Shown: positions 26,045 to 35,427, counted from the first letter of the stretch. The stretch is DNA of 64,000 bases from Actinomycetes bacterium (GCA_021791145.1 JAJYXE010000024.1:37063-101062); one strand, 5' to 3'. The notes: generated by a model from the sequence alone, not told the origin. Made by a program: numbers and translations.

Positions 26045-27997
26045 ATGCCACCGACGACGCACGGCATGGCCGGGGGATGGATGGGGATGCGCTCCTTCCG
26101 CCAGGACCGCTCGGTCCTCCAGCACCGGGTCAAGAAGGGCACCACGCGCCGGATGCTCCGCTTCGCGATGCCGTACCGCAAGATCCTCATGGTCTTCGTC
26201 CCGGTCGTCGTGCTGAGCGCCGCCGCCGGCGCGGTGAACCCGCTCATCCTCCGGGCGATCATCGATCGCGGGATCCTCGGCCACGACGCCAGGATCGTCG
26301 TCGAGCTTGCGGTGCTCGCCGCGGGCCTGGCGCTGTTCACAGCCGCGCTCTCGCTTTACCAGCGCCGGGTGTCGGCGATCATCGGCGAGGGCCTCATCTA
26401 CGACATGCGGGCCAAGGTCTTCCGGCACATCCAGAAGATGCCCATCGCGTTCTTCACGAGGACGCAGACCGGTGCGCTCGTGAGCCGCCTCAACAACGAC
26501 GTGATCGGCGCGCAGCAGGCGTTCACGACACTCCTCTCGAACGTCGTGGGCAACCTCATCACCGTGCTCATCATGGTCGGCGCGATGTTCTACCTGTCGT
26601 GGCAGATCACGCTCCTCGCGCTCGCGCTGCTCCCGGTCTTCCTCGTGCCCGCCCGGATGGTCGGACGCAGGATCGGCGCGCTCACGAAGGAGGGCTACGA
26701 CCTCAACGCGCAGATGAACATGGTCATGCAGGAGCGCTTCAACGTCTCGGGCGCGATGCTGGTGAAGCTCTACGGCCGTCCGCAGGCCGAGGCGCGCAAC
26801 TTTGAGGACAAGGCGTCCCGGGTCCGCGACATCGGTGTCGCCCAGGCGCTGTACGCGCGCATGTTCATGGTGGCCCTTGTGCTCACCGCCTCGCTTGCGA
26901 CCGCGTTCGCCTACGGCTTCGGCGGTGTCGCCGCGGTGCACGGGACCCTCGCGGTCGGCACGGTCGTCGCCCTCACCGCCTATCTCGCTCGGCTCTACGG
27001 ACCGCTCACGCAGCTCTCCAACGTGAACCTCGACGTGATGACCACGCTCGTCTCGTTCGAGCGGATCTTCGAGGTGCTCGACCTCCCGCCGATGATCGCC
27101 GAGCGGCCCGATGCCGTGAGGATCCCCCGGGGGAGCGCCAGCATCGAATTCGACCACGTGTCGTTCACCTACCCGAGCGCCGACGACGTCTCCTTGGCGT
27201 CGCTCGAGTCGGTCGCCGTCTTGGAGGCCCCCGTGCGCAGGGAGGTCCTCCACGACGTCTCGTTCAAGGTCGAGCCCGGGCAGATGGTGGCGCTCGTCGG
27301 ACCGTCGGGTGCTGGCAAGACCACGATCAGCGCGCTCGTGTCACGGCTCTACGACGCGACGAGCGGGACCGTGCGCGTGAGCGGTGTGGACGTTCGGGAC
27401 GCGACGCTCGACTCGCTGCGCGAGGTGGTCGGCGTCGTCACCCAGGACCCCCACCTCTTCCACGACACGCTGCGTGCCAACCTCCTCTACGCGCGACCCG
27501 AGGCGAGCGACGCCGAGCTCATGGCCGCGCTCGAGCAGGCCCAGGTCACCCCCGTCGTGGCCGGGCTCCCTCAGGGGCTCGACACGCTCGTCGGCGAGCG
27601 CGGCTACCGGCTCTCGGGGGGCGAGAAGCAGCGGGTCTCGCTCGCGCGCCTGATCCTCAAGGCCCCCGACGTCGTCGTGCTCGACGAAGCCACCGCGCAC
27701 CTCGACTCGGAGTCCGAGGTTGCCGTCCAAGAGGCGCTCCGCCGCGCGCTCGTCGGCCGGACGTCGCTCGTGATCGCCCACCGCCTCTCGACCGTGCGCG
27801 ACGCGGACCAGCTGCTCGTGGTCGACGGCGGAAGGATCGTGGAGCGGGGGACCCATGCCGAGCTCCTGGCCGCCGGCGGCCTCTACACGCTGCTCTACCA
27901 CACCCAGTTCGCAGACCAAGAGGAAGAGGCACTCGCCTTGGCGGCACCGGCCGCGCGCGGCGGGAGCAGGCCCGCGCTCGCAGAGGCGACGGACTAG
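26045..27997 (+). CDS. ABC exporter half-transporter (membrane domain fused to ATPase)
   Basis: 650 residues: a six-helix exporter domain (about 40-340) and a nucleotide-binding domain with Walker A GPSGAGKTTIS, Q-loop VTQDPHLFHD, signature LSGGEKQRVSLAR, Walker B VVVLDEATAHLD and the switch His in IAHRLSTV. It is a typical homodimeric or heterodimeric drug or lipid exporter. The next two genes follow at 2 and 16 bases, and the last is a MarR regulator, so this looks like a self-regulated efflux operon. Shine-Dalgarno AGGAG precedes ATG 26045. Confidence 0.93.
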   Translation: MPPTTHGMAGGWMGMRSFRQDRSVLQHRVKKGTTRRMLRFAMPYRKILMVFVPVVVLSAAAGAVNPLILRAIIDRGILGHDARIVVELAVLAAGLALFTAALSLYQRRVSAIIGEGLIYDMRAKVFRHIQKMPIAFFTRTQTGALVSRLNNDVIGAQQAFTTLLSNVVGNLITVLIMVGAMFYLSWQITLLALALLPVFLVPARMVGRRIGALTKEGYDLNAQMNMVMQERFNVSGAMLVKLYGRPQAEARNFEDKASRVRDIGVAQALYARMFMVALVLTASLATAFAYGFGGVAAVHGTLAVGTVVALTAYLARLYGPLTQLSNVNLDVMTTLVSFERIFEVLDLPPMIAERPDAVRIPRGSASIEFDHVSFTYPSADDVSLASLESVAVLEAPVRREVLHDVSFKVEPGQMVALVGPSGAGKTTISALVSRLYDATSGTVRVSGVDVRDATLDSLREVVGVVTQDPHLFHDTLRANLLYARPEASDAELMAALEQAQVTPVVAGLPQGLDTLVGERGYRLSGGEKQRVSLARLILKAPDVVVLDEATAHLDSESEVAVQEALRRALVGRTSLVIAHRLSTVRDADQLLVVDGGRIVERGTHAELLAAGGLYTLLYHTQFADQEEEALALAAPAARGGSRPALAEATD

Positions 27998-27999
27998 CG

Positions 28000-28374
28000 A
28001 TGGCCGCGACGTCCACCAGACGCAAGCTGTGGAAGAAGGTGCGCGACGCGCCGGCCCGCTTCATCGGCCGCACCCCGTGGCTGCGGCGGCGCTACGCACG
28101 TCGCATCCTTCGGACCATCGACAAGCTCCAGGACAAGGGTCGACCCCTCCCCGACAACCTGAGCCGGCTCGAACGCCAGCTGCGGCGCGTCCCCAAGCCC
28201 AAGCGCCAGCAGGTCGTCGAGCAGATGATGGAGATGGGTTCGGAGGACGACGTGCTGACCAACCGTGCACTGCGACGGGCCGCGGGGCGCCAAGAGCGGC
28301 AGAAGGGCCAGCGAGGCGGGGGGCTGCGCCCGGGCACCATGCCCGGTCAGCCTCGCCAGCGCCCCCGCAACTGA
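28000..28374 (+). CDS. Small basic protein of unknown function
   Basis: 124 residues, extremely rich in Arg and Lys (TRRKLWKKVRDAPARF, LRRRYARRILRTI), predicted helical, with no membrane segment and no family that I recognise. The C-terminus is Gly/Pro/Arg-rich and looks disordered. It starts 2 bases after the exporter stop codon, so it is translated with the exporter. It may bind nucleic acid or the membrane surface; no specific function can be assigned. Confidence 0.6.
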   Translation: MAATSTRRKLWKKVRDAPARFIGRTPWLRRRYARRILRTIDKLQDKGRPLPDNLSRLERQLRRVPKPKRQQVVEQMMEMGSEDDVLTNRALRRAAGRQERQKGQRGGGLRPGTMPGQPRQRPRN

Positions 28375-28390
28375 CCTGCACCGGAGCACA

Positions 28391-29002
28391 GTGGCCGACC
28401 GCGACCCGCTCCCCTTCGACCCGATCGCCGAGGCGCGCCGCCAGTGGCGCGTCCACGGGTGGGGCGATGCCGCACCGGCCATGGCGGTCGTGACCTCGAT
28501 CATCCGGGTCCAGCAGATCCTGTTGGCCCGCGCGGACGCCGCCCTACGGCCGTTCGAACTGACCTTCGCCCGCTACGAAGTCCTGATGCTCCTCTCGTTC
28601 TCTTCAAGGGGCGCGCTCCCGCTCGGCAAGATCGGGGAGCGCCTGCAGGTGAACCCCGCCAGCGTCACCAACGCGATCGACCGGCTCGAGGAGCAGGGCC
28701 TCGTCGAGCGGCTCCCGAACCCCGACGACGGCCGAGGCACGCTCGCTCGCCTGACCGATGACGGGCGCGACAGGGCCGTCGCGGCCACCGAGGCGCTCAA
28801 CCGCCGGGTCTTCGCCGACCTGGGCGTCGACCGTGCCCGCCTGGAGGCGCTTTTCCGGCTGCTTCGCGATTTGCGGCAGGCGGCCGGCGACTTCTCCGAC
28901 GCGGTCAAGGACGCCGGTGCGGTCGGGGCCGCCGGCGGCTTGTCCGGCGCGGTCGGGGCCGCCGACTTCGTCAGGGACGCCGGCGGCGCGCAGGGTCGGT
29001 GA
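28391..29002 (+). CDS. MarR-family transcriptional regulator
   Basis: 203 residues from GTG 28391 with GGAG just upstream. The winged helix is clear: FELTFARYEVLMLLSF, GKIGERLQVNPASVTNAIDRLEEQGLVERLPNPDDGRGTLARLTDDG. MarR dimers usually repress neighbouring efflux genes and respond to small aromatic ligands; the exporter two genes upstream is the obvious target. The last ~40 residues are an Ala/Gly-rich degenerate repeat (GAVGAAGGLSGAVGAAD). That end overlaps the convergent aldo/keto reductase gene by 32 bases. Confidence 0.9.
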   Translation: MADRDPLPFDPIAEARRQWRVHGWGDAAPAMAVVTSIIRVQQILLARADAALRPFELTFARYEVLMLLSFSSRGALPLGKIGERLQVNPASVTNAIDRLEEQGLVERLPNPDDGRGTLARLTDDGRDRAVAATEALNRRVFADLGVDRARLEALFRLLRDLRQAAGDFSDAVKDAGAVGAAGGLSGAVGAADFVRDAGGAQGR

Positions 29003-29996
29003 TCGAGGGCGGATCCCACCCGCCGTCGGGGGGGTTCAGGGTGGTGCCCGGCGGCACGATCTCGTCGACGGCGTCGAGGACCTCGGCGGACAGCACGACG
29101 TCGGCGGCGCCGAGCTGGGACTCCAGCTGGTCCATCGTGCGCGGGCCGATGATCGCGGCGGTGACTGCCGGATGGCGGAGCACGAAGGCGATCGACAGGT
29201 GGATCAGGCTGATGCCGGCACGGTCCGCCAGCTGCGCGAGCTCCTCCACCGCCTCGAGCTTGCGCTGGTTCCCGGGCAGGGCCATGTCGTAGCGCTGGGG
29301 AACCCGCTCGGCCCGGTGGCTCCTGGGCATCTCCTGCCCCTTGCGCACCCTGCCGGTGAGCCAGCCGCCGGCGAGCGGGCTCCAGGGGATCACCCCCATG
29401 CCGTAGCGCTCGCAGGTGGGGAGGACCTCGCGTTCGACGCCGCGCACCAGCAGCGAGTACGGGGGCTGCTCGCACACGAACCGCTCCCTGCCGCGTCGCT
29501 CCGCCACCCACTGCGACTCGACGATCTCGGACGCAGGGAACGTGGAGCTGCCGAGATAGCGGACCTTCCCCTGGTGCACCAGATCGGTCAGCGCGCTGAG
29601 CGTCTCGTCGATGTCGCAGGTCGGGTCCGGCCGGTGGACCTGGTAGAGGTCGATCCATTCGGTGCCGAGGCGGCGCAGGCTCGCCTCGCACTCGGCGACG
29701 ATCCACCGGCGGGAGTTGCCGCGGGCGTTCGGGCCTGGCCCCATCGCCCCGTGGACCTTGGTCGCGAGGACGATTTCGTCGCGCCGGTCGGCGATCGCCT
29801 TGGCAACGATCTCCTCGGACTCACCGCCCGAGTACACGTCCGCCGTGTCGATGAAGTTGATGCCTGCGTCGAGCGCCCGCCGGATGATGCGCACCGACTC
29901 GTCGTGGTCCGGGTTCCCCCAGGCGCCGAACATCATGGCGCCAAGGCACAGTGAGCTGACCTGGACGCCGGTGCGGCCGAGCGTACGGAGTTCCAT
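28971..29996 (-). CDS. Aldo/keto reductase
   Basis: 341 residues from ATG 29996, a TIM-barrel NADPH-dependent carbonyl reductase. Catalytic tetrad: Asp in FIDTAD, Tyr in VYSGGESE, Lys in LATKVHG, His in YQVHRPD. NADPH-binding segments near the C-terminus are IIGPRTMDQLESQLGA. The substrate is unknown. It lies 17 bases after the metal-transporter permease gene and could be transcribed with it. The open frame upstream of the ATG is antisense-type noise overlapping that permease gene. Confidence 0.93.
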   Translation of the reverse strand: MELRTLGRTGVQVSSLCLGAMMFGAWGNPDHDESVRIIRRALDAGINFIDTADVYSGGESEEIVAKAIADRRDEIVLATKVHGAMGPGPNARGNSRRWIVAECEASLRRLGTEWIDLYQVHRPDPTCDIDETLSALTDLVHQGKVRYLGSSTFPASEIVESQWVAERRGRERFVCEQPPYSLLVRGVEREVLPTCERYGMGVIPWSPLAGGWLTGRVRKGQEMPRSHRAERVPQRYDMALPGNQRKLEAVEELAQLADRAGISLIHLSIAFVLRHPAVTAAIIGPRTMDQLESQLGAADVVLSAEVLDAVDEIVPPGTTLNPPDGGWDPPSITDPARRRRP

Positions 29997-30013
29997 GACC
30001 TCGAACCTACCCC

Positions 30014-30799
30014 CTAGCGACGGAGGGCGGACCAGGCACGCGCCGCGAGGTAGAAGGCCGCGGCGACCGTCCCGACGAAGAACCCGACCGGCCATGTCGT
30101 GAGGTACGAGGCTGCGATCGCCACCCACACCGTCACGAGTGCGACCCCCACCGCGAGCGCGATCGCGCTGAGGGGAGACCGGGACACGGCACGGGCGGCG
30201 GCGGGCGGCCCGACCATCAGCGGGAACATCAGGAGCGCTCCGACGACCGGGACCGACATGGTCGTGACCAAGGAGACGAGGAGCAGGAACAGCACGTCCA
30301 CCAACCCCCTGCGCACGCCCCGGGCTGCCGCGACCTCGGGTGCGACCGACGAGAGGAGGAGCGGGCGGTACATGAGCGCGACGGCGACCAGGCCCGCAGC
30401 TGCCAGCGCGCTCGTGAGCCACAGCTGGGCGTCGCTCACCCCGACGATGTCGCCGAACAGGAGGCCGTAGACGGCAGAGACGTACTCGGTGCGCCAGCTG
30501 AGGAACAACGAGCCGAGGCCGAGCATGGTGGCGACGACGAGGGCCGTCGCGACGTCGCTCCTACGTCGCCTGCCCAGCCACCCGATGCTCAGTGCAGCCA
30601 CCGGTGCGAAGACCGCCAGGCCCATCACCGTGTCCGCACCGACGAGGGACGCCCCGGCGGCACCGGCGAAGGACGAAAGCGGCACCGCGTGGGCGACGAA
30701 GGACGCGCCGCGCAGCACCACGAAGAACCCGACCGCCCCGGCGACCACGCCGATGATCGTCCCGACGGCCCATGCGTTGACCATGAACCCCGAGAACAT
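30014..30799 (-). CDS. Zinc/manganese ABC transporter permease 2 (ABC-3 family)
   Basis: 261 residues, strongly hydrophobic, with the ABC-3 family features: FVVLRGASFVAHAVP near the start, YRPLLLSSVAPEVAAARGV in the middle, and the coupling region ALLMFPLMVGPPAAARAVSRS. It pairs with the similar upstream permease, so the membrane channel is probably a heterodimer. Its ATG overlaps the stop of that gene by one base (TGATG). It is the last transporter gene of zur-znuA-znuC-permease-permease. Confidence 0.9.
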   Translation of the reverse strand: MFSGFMVNAWAVGTIIGVVAGAVGFFVVLRGASFVAHAVPLSSFAGAAGASLVGADTVMGLAVFAPVAALSIGWLGRRRRSDVATALVVATMLGLGSLFLSWRTEYVSAVYGLLFGDIVGVSDAQLWLTSALAAAGLVAVALMYRPLLLSSVAPEVAAARGVRRGLVDVLFLLLVSLVTTMSVPVVGALLMFPLMVGPPAAARAVSRSPLSAIALAVGVALVTVWVAIAASYLTTWPVGFFVGTVAAAFYLAARAWSALRR

Positions 30800-31653
30800 C
30801 AGTCCGGCCCCCTCTTCGGGCGCACGAGCCGGCTGGGGAGCTCGACAGCCACGAAGGCGACGAAGATGATCGCAACGACGAAGAAGCTGATGGGCCACCC
30901 TGCGTGCGCGGGCGGCCACGTCTGGCTCGCGTAGGCGAGCACCACGCCCCCCCACGTCGCCACGAGCCCGAGGCCGGCCGCCATCGCCATCGCGACCGGT
31001 GGCCGCCTGCTCAGCCGCAACGCGACGGCGGGGGGGCCGATGAGCAGCGCAGGCGAGAGGATCGTGCCGACGACCATCGAGGTGAGCGACACCGTCACGC
31101 CCATCAGGACGAGAAAGCCGAGCGTGACCGCGCGGATTGGGACCCCGCGGATCGACGCGAGCTCGGGGTGGACGGAGGCAAGGAGGAGGGGGCGGTACAC
31201 GAACGCGACGGCGACCACCCCCAGGCAGGCGAGCCCCGCCATCGGAGGCACCGTGCCCGGGCTCACGGCGAAGAGCGACCCGAAGAGGACGGTGATGGTC
31301 GCGCCGGTCGTCGAGGTGGTGGTCGTGTCGAGGTACAAGAGCAGCGCTGAGATGCCGAGCGCCGCGCCGAGCACGACGCCGGTGGCGACGTCCCGGCCGC
31401 GTCGTCCCTGGACGCCCAAGAGATCCATCGCGCCCGCGACGACCGCGCCGACTCCGACGAACCCCCACAGGGGGTTCACGTTCGCAAGGTAGGCGCCCGA
31501 GCCCCCCAGGGTGCCGAGGTCCCCCAGCGCGTGCCCTGCGAACGACTGGCCGCGCAGCACCACGAAGACCCCGACGAGGCCCGAGACGACGGCGGTGAGA
31601 GCGCCGGCCTCGAGGGCCACGTGCACGGGTCCGCTCTGGAGGAACCCTGTCAT
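30799..31653 (-). CDS. znuB: Zinc/manganese ABC transporter permease 1 (ABC-3 family)
   Basis: 284 residues with multiple transmembrane helices. FVVLRGQSFAGHALGDLGTLGG, YRPLLLASVHPELASIRGV and LSPALLIGPPAVALRLSRR are ABC-3 family signatures. It imports Zn2+ or Mn2+ across the inner membrane together with the ATPase upstream, whose stop overlaps its ATG (ATGA). The metal cannot be decided from the permease; the adjacent Fur-family regulator and the operon order favour zinc. Confidence 0.9.
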   Translation of the reverse strand: MTGFLQSGPVHVALEAGALTAVVSGLVGVFVVLRGQSFAGHALGDLGTLGGSGAYLANVNPLWGFVGVGAVVAGAMDLLGVQGRRGRDVATGVVLGAALGISALLLYLDTTTTSTTGATITVLFGSLFAVSPGTVPPMAGLACLGVVAVAFVYRPLLLASVHPELASIRGVPIRAVTLGFLVLMGVTVSLTSMVVGTILSPALLIGPPAVALRLSRRPPVAMAMAAGLGLVATWGGVVLAYASQTWPPAHAGWPISFFVVAIIFVAFVAVELPSRLVRPKRGPD

Positions 31654-32447
31654 CGCACGCGCACGTCGTGGCCGCCCACGATCACGAGCGTCCCGTCGAC
31701 GTCCAGGACGCGGACGGGATAGCGGTAGAGCCTGCTCAGGACGTCACTGCGGACGACCTCGGCCGTGGTGCCGCTCACCGCGCGCCCTTCAGCCAGGTAG
31801 ACGACGCGGTCCATGTGGGGCAGCAGCGCGTTCATGTCGTGTGCCGACAGGAGCACGGCGAGCCCGTGCTCCTCGGTCAGCCTCGCGACGAGCTCCACGA
31901 TCTCGTGGCCGCTCTTGATGTCGAGGTTGGCGAGCGGCTCGTCCATGATGAGCAGCGCGGGGTCCCCGACCAACGCATGCGCGATGAGGACCCGCTGGAG
32001 CTCCCCGCCCGACAGCGTCCCGACCCGCGTGTCCGCGAACCGCGCCGCTCCGACGGCCTCGAGCATCTCGTCGACCCGCCTGCGGCGCGCTCTCGACGGC
32101 AGTCGGATCCCGAACCGCTCGCCGTCGACGCCGAGGGACACGAGGTCGCGCGCGCGGATCGGCGTGTCCGCGTCGATCGCGACCTTCTGCGGGACGTAGC
32201 CGATCCCTCGGTGAGGGCGCGTCACCGTCCCCGTGTCGGCTGGGAGCAGGCCCAGCACGACGCGGAACGCGGTGGTCTTCCCCGCACCGTTGGCGCCGAT
32301 CATCCCCACCAGCTCGCCACGCCCCACGGTGAAGCTGACCTCGTCGAGGACGCGACGGGCGCCGAAGGAGACCGAGACCCCTTCGACCTTCAGCACGGGC
32401 TCCGCCTGCCCGGACGCAGCCTCCGCAGGGGCGGGCAGCGTGCTCAC
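31650..32447 (-). CDS. znuC: Zinc/manganese ABC transporter ATPase
   Basis: 265 residues from the GTG that overlaps the binding-protein stop (GTGA). Walker A is GANGAGKTTAFR, Q-loop GYVPQKVAIDADTP, signature LSGGELQRVLIAHAL, Walker B LLIMDEPLANLD, and the switch His is in LLSAHDMNALL. Q-K in the Q-loop and this neighbourhood are typical of ZnuC/MntB-type ATPases. A C-terminal tail of about 35 residues (YRYPVRVLDVDGTLVIVGG) is common in the family. Confidence 0.92.
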   Translation of the reverse strand: MSTLPAPAEAASGQAEPVLKVEGVSVSFGARRVLDEVSFTVGRGELVGMIGANGAGKTTAFRVVLGLLPADTGTVTRPHRGIGYVPQKVAIDADTPIRARDLVSLGVDGERFGIRLPSRARRRRVDEMLEAVGAARFADTRVGTLSGGELQRVLIAHALVGDPALLIMDEPLANLDIKSGHEIVELVARLTEEHGLAVLLSAHDMNALLPHMDRVVYLAEGRAVSGTTAEVVRSDVLSRLYRYPVRVLDVDGTLVIVGGHDVRVR

Positions 32448-33466
32448 CGCGCCGACGCGCGCTGGCCGCGGCCGAGCGCCTTCTCCAGGGCCTCCACGGT
32501 CGCCACCATCCAGCGCTGGTAGTCGTAGCGCGGGGGCATCGTCTCGTAGACGCCGACCACCGGAACGCGTGCGCGGCGCGCGTCGGCGAGGATCGTGCCG
32601 GTCAGGGTGTCGGTGACCTGCCGGTTGTAGACGAGCGCCTTGACCTTCCTCTTCAAGAGCAGCTGCTCGACGAGCGCGACGTCCTGGGGCGAGGGGTCGA
32701 TCCCGTTCATCACGTCCGCCTGGAAGCTGAACGGGGTGGCGTTGCGCAGACCGGCGGCTTGGAGCAGGTAGTCCGCGACCGGCTCGGTGGTCGCGACAGG
32801 GGTTCCTCCGAACCTCGCGCGCAGCGTCGAGATCGCGTGCGTCCACGTGCGGAGCGACCGGTCGAAGTGCAGGAGGTTGCGATGGAACACCTGCCGGTGC
32901 GCGGGATCGAGTGCCGAGAGATCCTTCGCCACGGCCTTCGCCACCGCCGGCATGGTCCGCGGCGAGTACCAAAGGTGCGGGTTGCGCGTGCTCGAGGGCA
33001 GGTGCAGGAGGTCCTGGACGACGATCACCTTGCGCGCGGGGTTCGGCGAGGCGTTCTCGATGGTCTGCATGAACGTGTCGTAGCCGAGCCCGTTCTGGAC
33101 GACGAGGCGTGCGGAGGTGACGACCCGCGCCACGCTCGGGCTGGCCTCGAAGCTGTGGGGGTCGGTGGCGGGGTTGCGCATGATCGCCGACACCTCCACG
33201 TACCTGCCGCCGATCTGGGCGATCACGTTCGCGTACTGGTTCTCGGCACCGACCGCTCCGATGCGCGAGGCCGCATCGAGCACCGCCGGCCGGCTCCGGG
33301 ACACGACCGGCTCGGCGCGGGCCACGCGGTCGCCGCCGAGGTGGAGGCCCCTGAGCTGGCTCGGCGCGAGCGGGAGGCCCACCACGAGCGGGAGGCCGAC
33401 CACGAGCGGGAGGCCGACGGAGAGGAGCACGCGGAGGCGCAGCGCCAGCGACAGCCTTCCTGCCAT
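32444..33466 (-). CDS. znuA: Zinc/manganese ABC transporter substrate-binding protein (ZnuA/TroA family)
   Basis: 340 residues. The signal region contains an unusual repeat (VVGLPLVVGLPL). The cluster A-I fold is clear: AENQYANVIAQIGG, DPHSFEASPSVARVV, NPHLWYSPRTMPAVA (metal-ligand His residues in DPHSF and NPHLW), and VMNGIDPSPQD. There is no His-rich loop of the kind seen in many ZnuA proteins. ATG 33466 has an ideal GGAGGT 6 bases upstream. A Fur/Zur-like operator lies just before it. Confidence 0.9.
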   Translation of the reverse strand: MAGRLSLALRLRVLLSVGLPLVVGLPLVVGLPLAPSQLRGLHLGGDRVARAEPVVSRSRPAVLDAASRIGAVGAENQYANVIAQIGGRYVEVSAIMRNPATDPHSFEASPSVARVVTSARLVVQNGLGYDTFMQTIENASPNPARKVIVVQDLLHLPSSTRNPHLWYSPRTMPAVAKAVAKDLSALDPAHRQVFHRNLLHFDRSLRTWTHAISTLRARFGGTPVATTEPVADYLLQAAGLRNATPFSFQADVMNGIDPSPQDVALVEQLLLKRKVKALVYNRQVTDTLTGTILADARRARVPVVGVYETMPPRYDYQRWMVATVEALEKALGRGQRASAR

Positions 33467-33499
33467 CGATCCACCTCCTCGCGCGTCCGGCGATCTCAG

Positions 33500-34009
33500 T
33501 CAGGAATGATAATCACTCTCACTTTGGGCCGAAGCGGCGAGCCTCGCGTCAGCGGCGTGCCCGGCGTCCCCCGCGTGCCCGGCGTCGCATGTGGCACAGG
33601 TCCCGACGAGATCCAGGCGGTGCTCGTTCACCACGAAACCCGTCCTGGCCGCGACCAGTCGTGCCGTCTCACCGAGCGCACGCTCGAGCGTCGGCAGGGG
33701 CGGGACGTCCTCCACCCTTCCGCAGACGCCGCAGACGAGGTGGTGGTGGTGGCCCGAGATCTCCTCTGCGAGCTCCACCCGCCAGTGGTCCTCTGCGGTC
33801 GCGACGCGCCGCACGACCCCTGCGTCGATGAGCGCGGTGACGTTGCGATAGGCGCTGCTCTGAGGGATCCCCGGAGCCCGGTCGAGGATCTCGGGCACGG
33901 TGAGCGGCCGCCCGGACTCGGCGAGCGCGTCCACGAGCAGCCGGCGCATCCTCGTGTAGCGCTGGTCCTGCGCCTCGAGCCGCCGTTCCACCGCGTCGTG
34001 CAAGGACAC
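33500..34009 (-). CDS. zur: Fur-family metalloregulator, probably Zur
   Basis: 169 residues from GTG 34009. The winged helix (RPLTVPEILDRAPGIPQSSAYRNVTALIDAGVV) is followed by the metal-binding and dimer domain with SGHHHHLVCGVCGRVEDV and a second Cys pair (GTCATC), which bind structural zinc. The last ~25 residues (DAGHAGDAGHAADARLAAS) are a repetitive tail. As first gene of the operon it probably represses znuACBB when zinc is plentiful. A Mn-specific Mur or a Fur cannot be excluded. Confidence 0.88.
   Translation of the reverse strand: MSLHDAVERRLEAQDQRYTRMRRLLVDALAESGRPLTVPEILDRAPGIPQSSAYRNVTALIDAGVVRRVATAEDHWRVELAEEISGHHHHLVCGVCGRVEDVPPLPTLERALGETARLVAARTGFVVNEHRLDLVGTCATCDAGHAGDAGHAADARLAASAQSESDYHS
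33503..33520 (-). promoter_or_regulatory. Putative Zur/Fur-type operator before znuA
   Basis: The AT-rich core AATGATAATCACT stands out in very G+C-rich surroundings. It is close to a palindrome (TGATAATCA) and to the GATAATGATAATC pattern of Fur-family boxes. It overlaps the last codons of zur (Ser-Asp-Tyr-His-Ser) and lies about 40 bases before the znuA start, where a repressor would act. Inferred from sequence likeness only. Confidence 0.5.
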
Positions 34010-34180
34010 CTTCGAATTCTACGGGCCCGGCGCACAGCCTCGGCAGACGGGCGCGGGTCGCACCACCGGCGTCGAGCTTGCGTGCGCACGGGACGTCGGG
34101 ACCGTCACGGCGGCCCCAGACGGCGGCGGTCAGCGGGAGCCGGGGCAGGCGCCGCCTCCCCGGCGCGCCATGATGGCCAG

Positions 34181-35380
34181 ATGGACAAGCCCCCCTCGCA
34201 GCTCTCGCGCGGGCCGCTCGCCGGGTGCCTCGTCGCCGACTTCAGCCGGGTCCTGGCGGGGCCGCTCGCGACGATGATCCTGGGCGACCTGGGTGCCACG
34301 GTCGTGAAGGTCGAGCACCCGCACGGCGACGACACGCGCCATTGGGGTCCCCCGTTCAAGGGGTCCGAGAGCACGTACTTCCTGAGCGTCAACCGCAACA
34401 AGCGCAGTGTCGTGCTGGACCTCGCCACCCCGGACGGGGTGGCGGACGCCCGGCGCCTCGCCGGGCGCGCGACAGTCCTCGTGGAGAACTTCCGCCCGGG
34501 CCGCCTCGCTCGGTTCGGGCTCGGCTACGACCAGCTCTCGGAGACGAACCCCGGGCTCGTCTACTGCTCGATCTCGGGCTTCGGCGGCGCGAGCACCCCC
34601 GGAGGCGACCTCGCCGGCTACGACTTCGTCGTCCAGGCGATGAGCGGCCTCATGGACATCACCGGCCACCCCGGCGGTCCGCCGACGAAGGTGGGCGTCG
34701 CGGTGGTCGACGTGCTCACGGGCCTCAACGCCGCGATCGGGATCCTTGCCGCTCTCGGCGCCCGGCGAGACTCCGGCCGGGGCCAGCTGGTCGAGGTCTG
34801 CCTCATGTCGAGCGCCTTCGCCGCCCTCGTCAACCAGGCGTCCTCCTACCTCAATACCGGGACCGTCCCGCACGCCATGGGCAACCGCCACCCGAGCATC
34901 GCCCCGTACGAGACGCTCGACGCCAAAGGGGGCGTCCTCGCGGTCGCGGTGGGCAACGACGGGCAGTTCCGCACGCTGTGCCGCGCGCTCGGCGACGAGG
35001 CACTGGCGGACGACGCGCGCTTCGCGACCAACCCTGCACGCGTCGCCCACCGTGACGCGCTCGTCGAGCGGCTCGAAGCGCTCCTCGCCACGCGTCCAGC
35101 CGCCGAGTGGGTGGAGGCGCTGCGGGCCGCTGGCGTGCCCTGCGGCCCGGTCAACGACATCGCCGACGCGTTCGCCGACGCGCGCCGGCTCGGCCTCGAA
35201 GCCGTCGTCGCCCAGTCCGGTCCCGCCGGCGACGTGCGGTCCGTGGCCAACCCCCTGCAGCTGTCCGGGTCCCCCGTCACTTACCGCCGGCCGCCGCCGT
35301 CACTCGGCCAAGACACCGACGAGGTCCTGAGGTGGCTCCGCGACACGGGCGTGCCCCAACCCCTCGATCCCCCGGCGTAG
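34181..35380 (+). CDS. CaiB/BaiF (class III) CoA-transferase
   Basis: 399 residues from ATG 34181. N-terminal LAGCLVADFSRVLAGPLATMILGDLGATVVKVEHP is the family hallmark. NRNKRSVVLDLATPDG and GYDFVVQAMSGLMDITGHPGGPPTKVG surround the expected catalytic Asp region, and VPCGPVNDIADAF is near the C-terminus. These enzymes move CoA between carboxylic acids by a ping-pong mechanism with a glutamyl/aspartyl anhydride; the substrate cannot be predicted. The long upstream open frame is antisense to znuA and zur. Confidence 0.93.
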   Translation: MDKPPSQLSRGPLAGCLVADFSRVLAGPLATMILGDLGATVVKVEHPHGDDTRHWGPPFKGSESTYFLSVNRNKRSVVLDLATPDGVADARRLAGRATVLVENFRPGRLARFGLGYDQLSETNPGLVYCSISGFGGASTPGGDLAGYDFVVQAMSGLMDITGHPGGPPTKVGVAVVDVLTGLNAAIGILAALGARRDSGRGQLVEVCLMSSAFAALVNQASSYLNTGTVPHAMGNRHPSIAPYETLDAKGGVLAVAVGNDGQFRTLCRALGDEALADDARFATNPARVAHRDALVERLEALLATRPAAEWVEALRAAGVPCGPVNDIADAFADARRLGLEAVVAQSGPAGDVRSVANPLQLSGSPVTYRRPPPSLGQDTDEVLRWLRDTGVPQPLDPPA

Positions 35381-35427
35381 GGCTCCACCTCCCGCAGGAT
35401 GCCCGATCCCGACGGCCGTCGGGAAGC

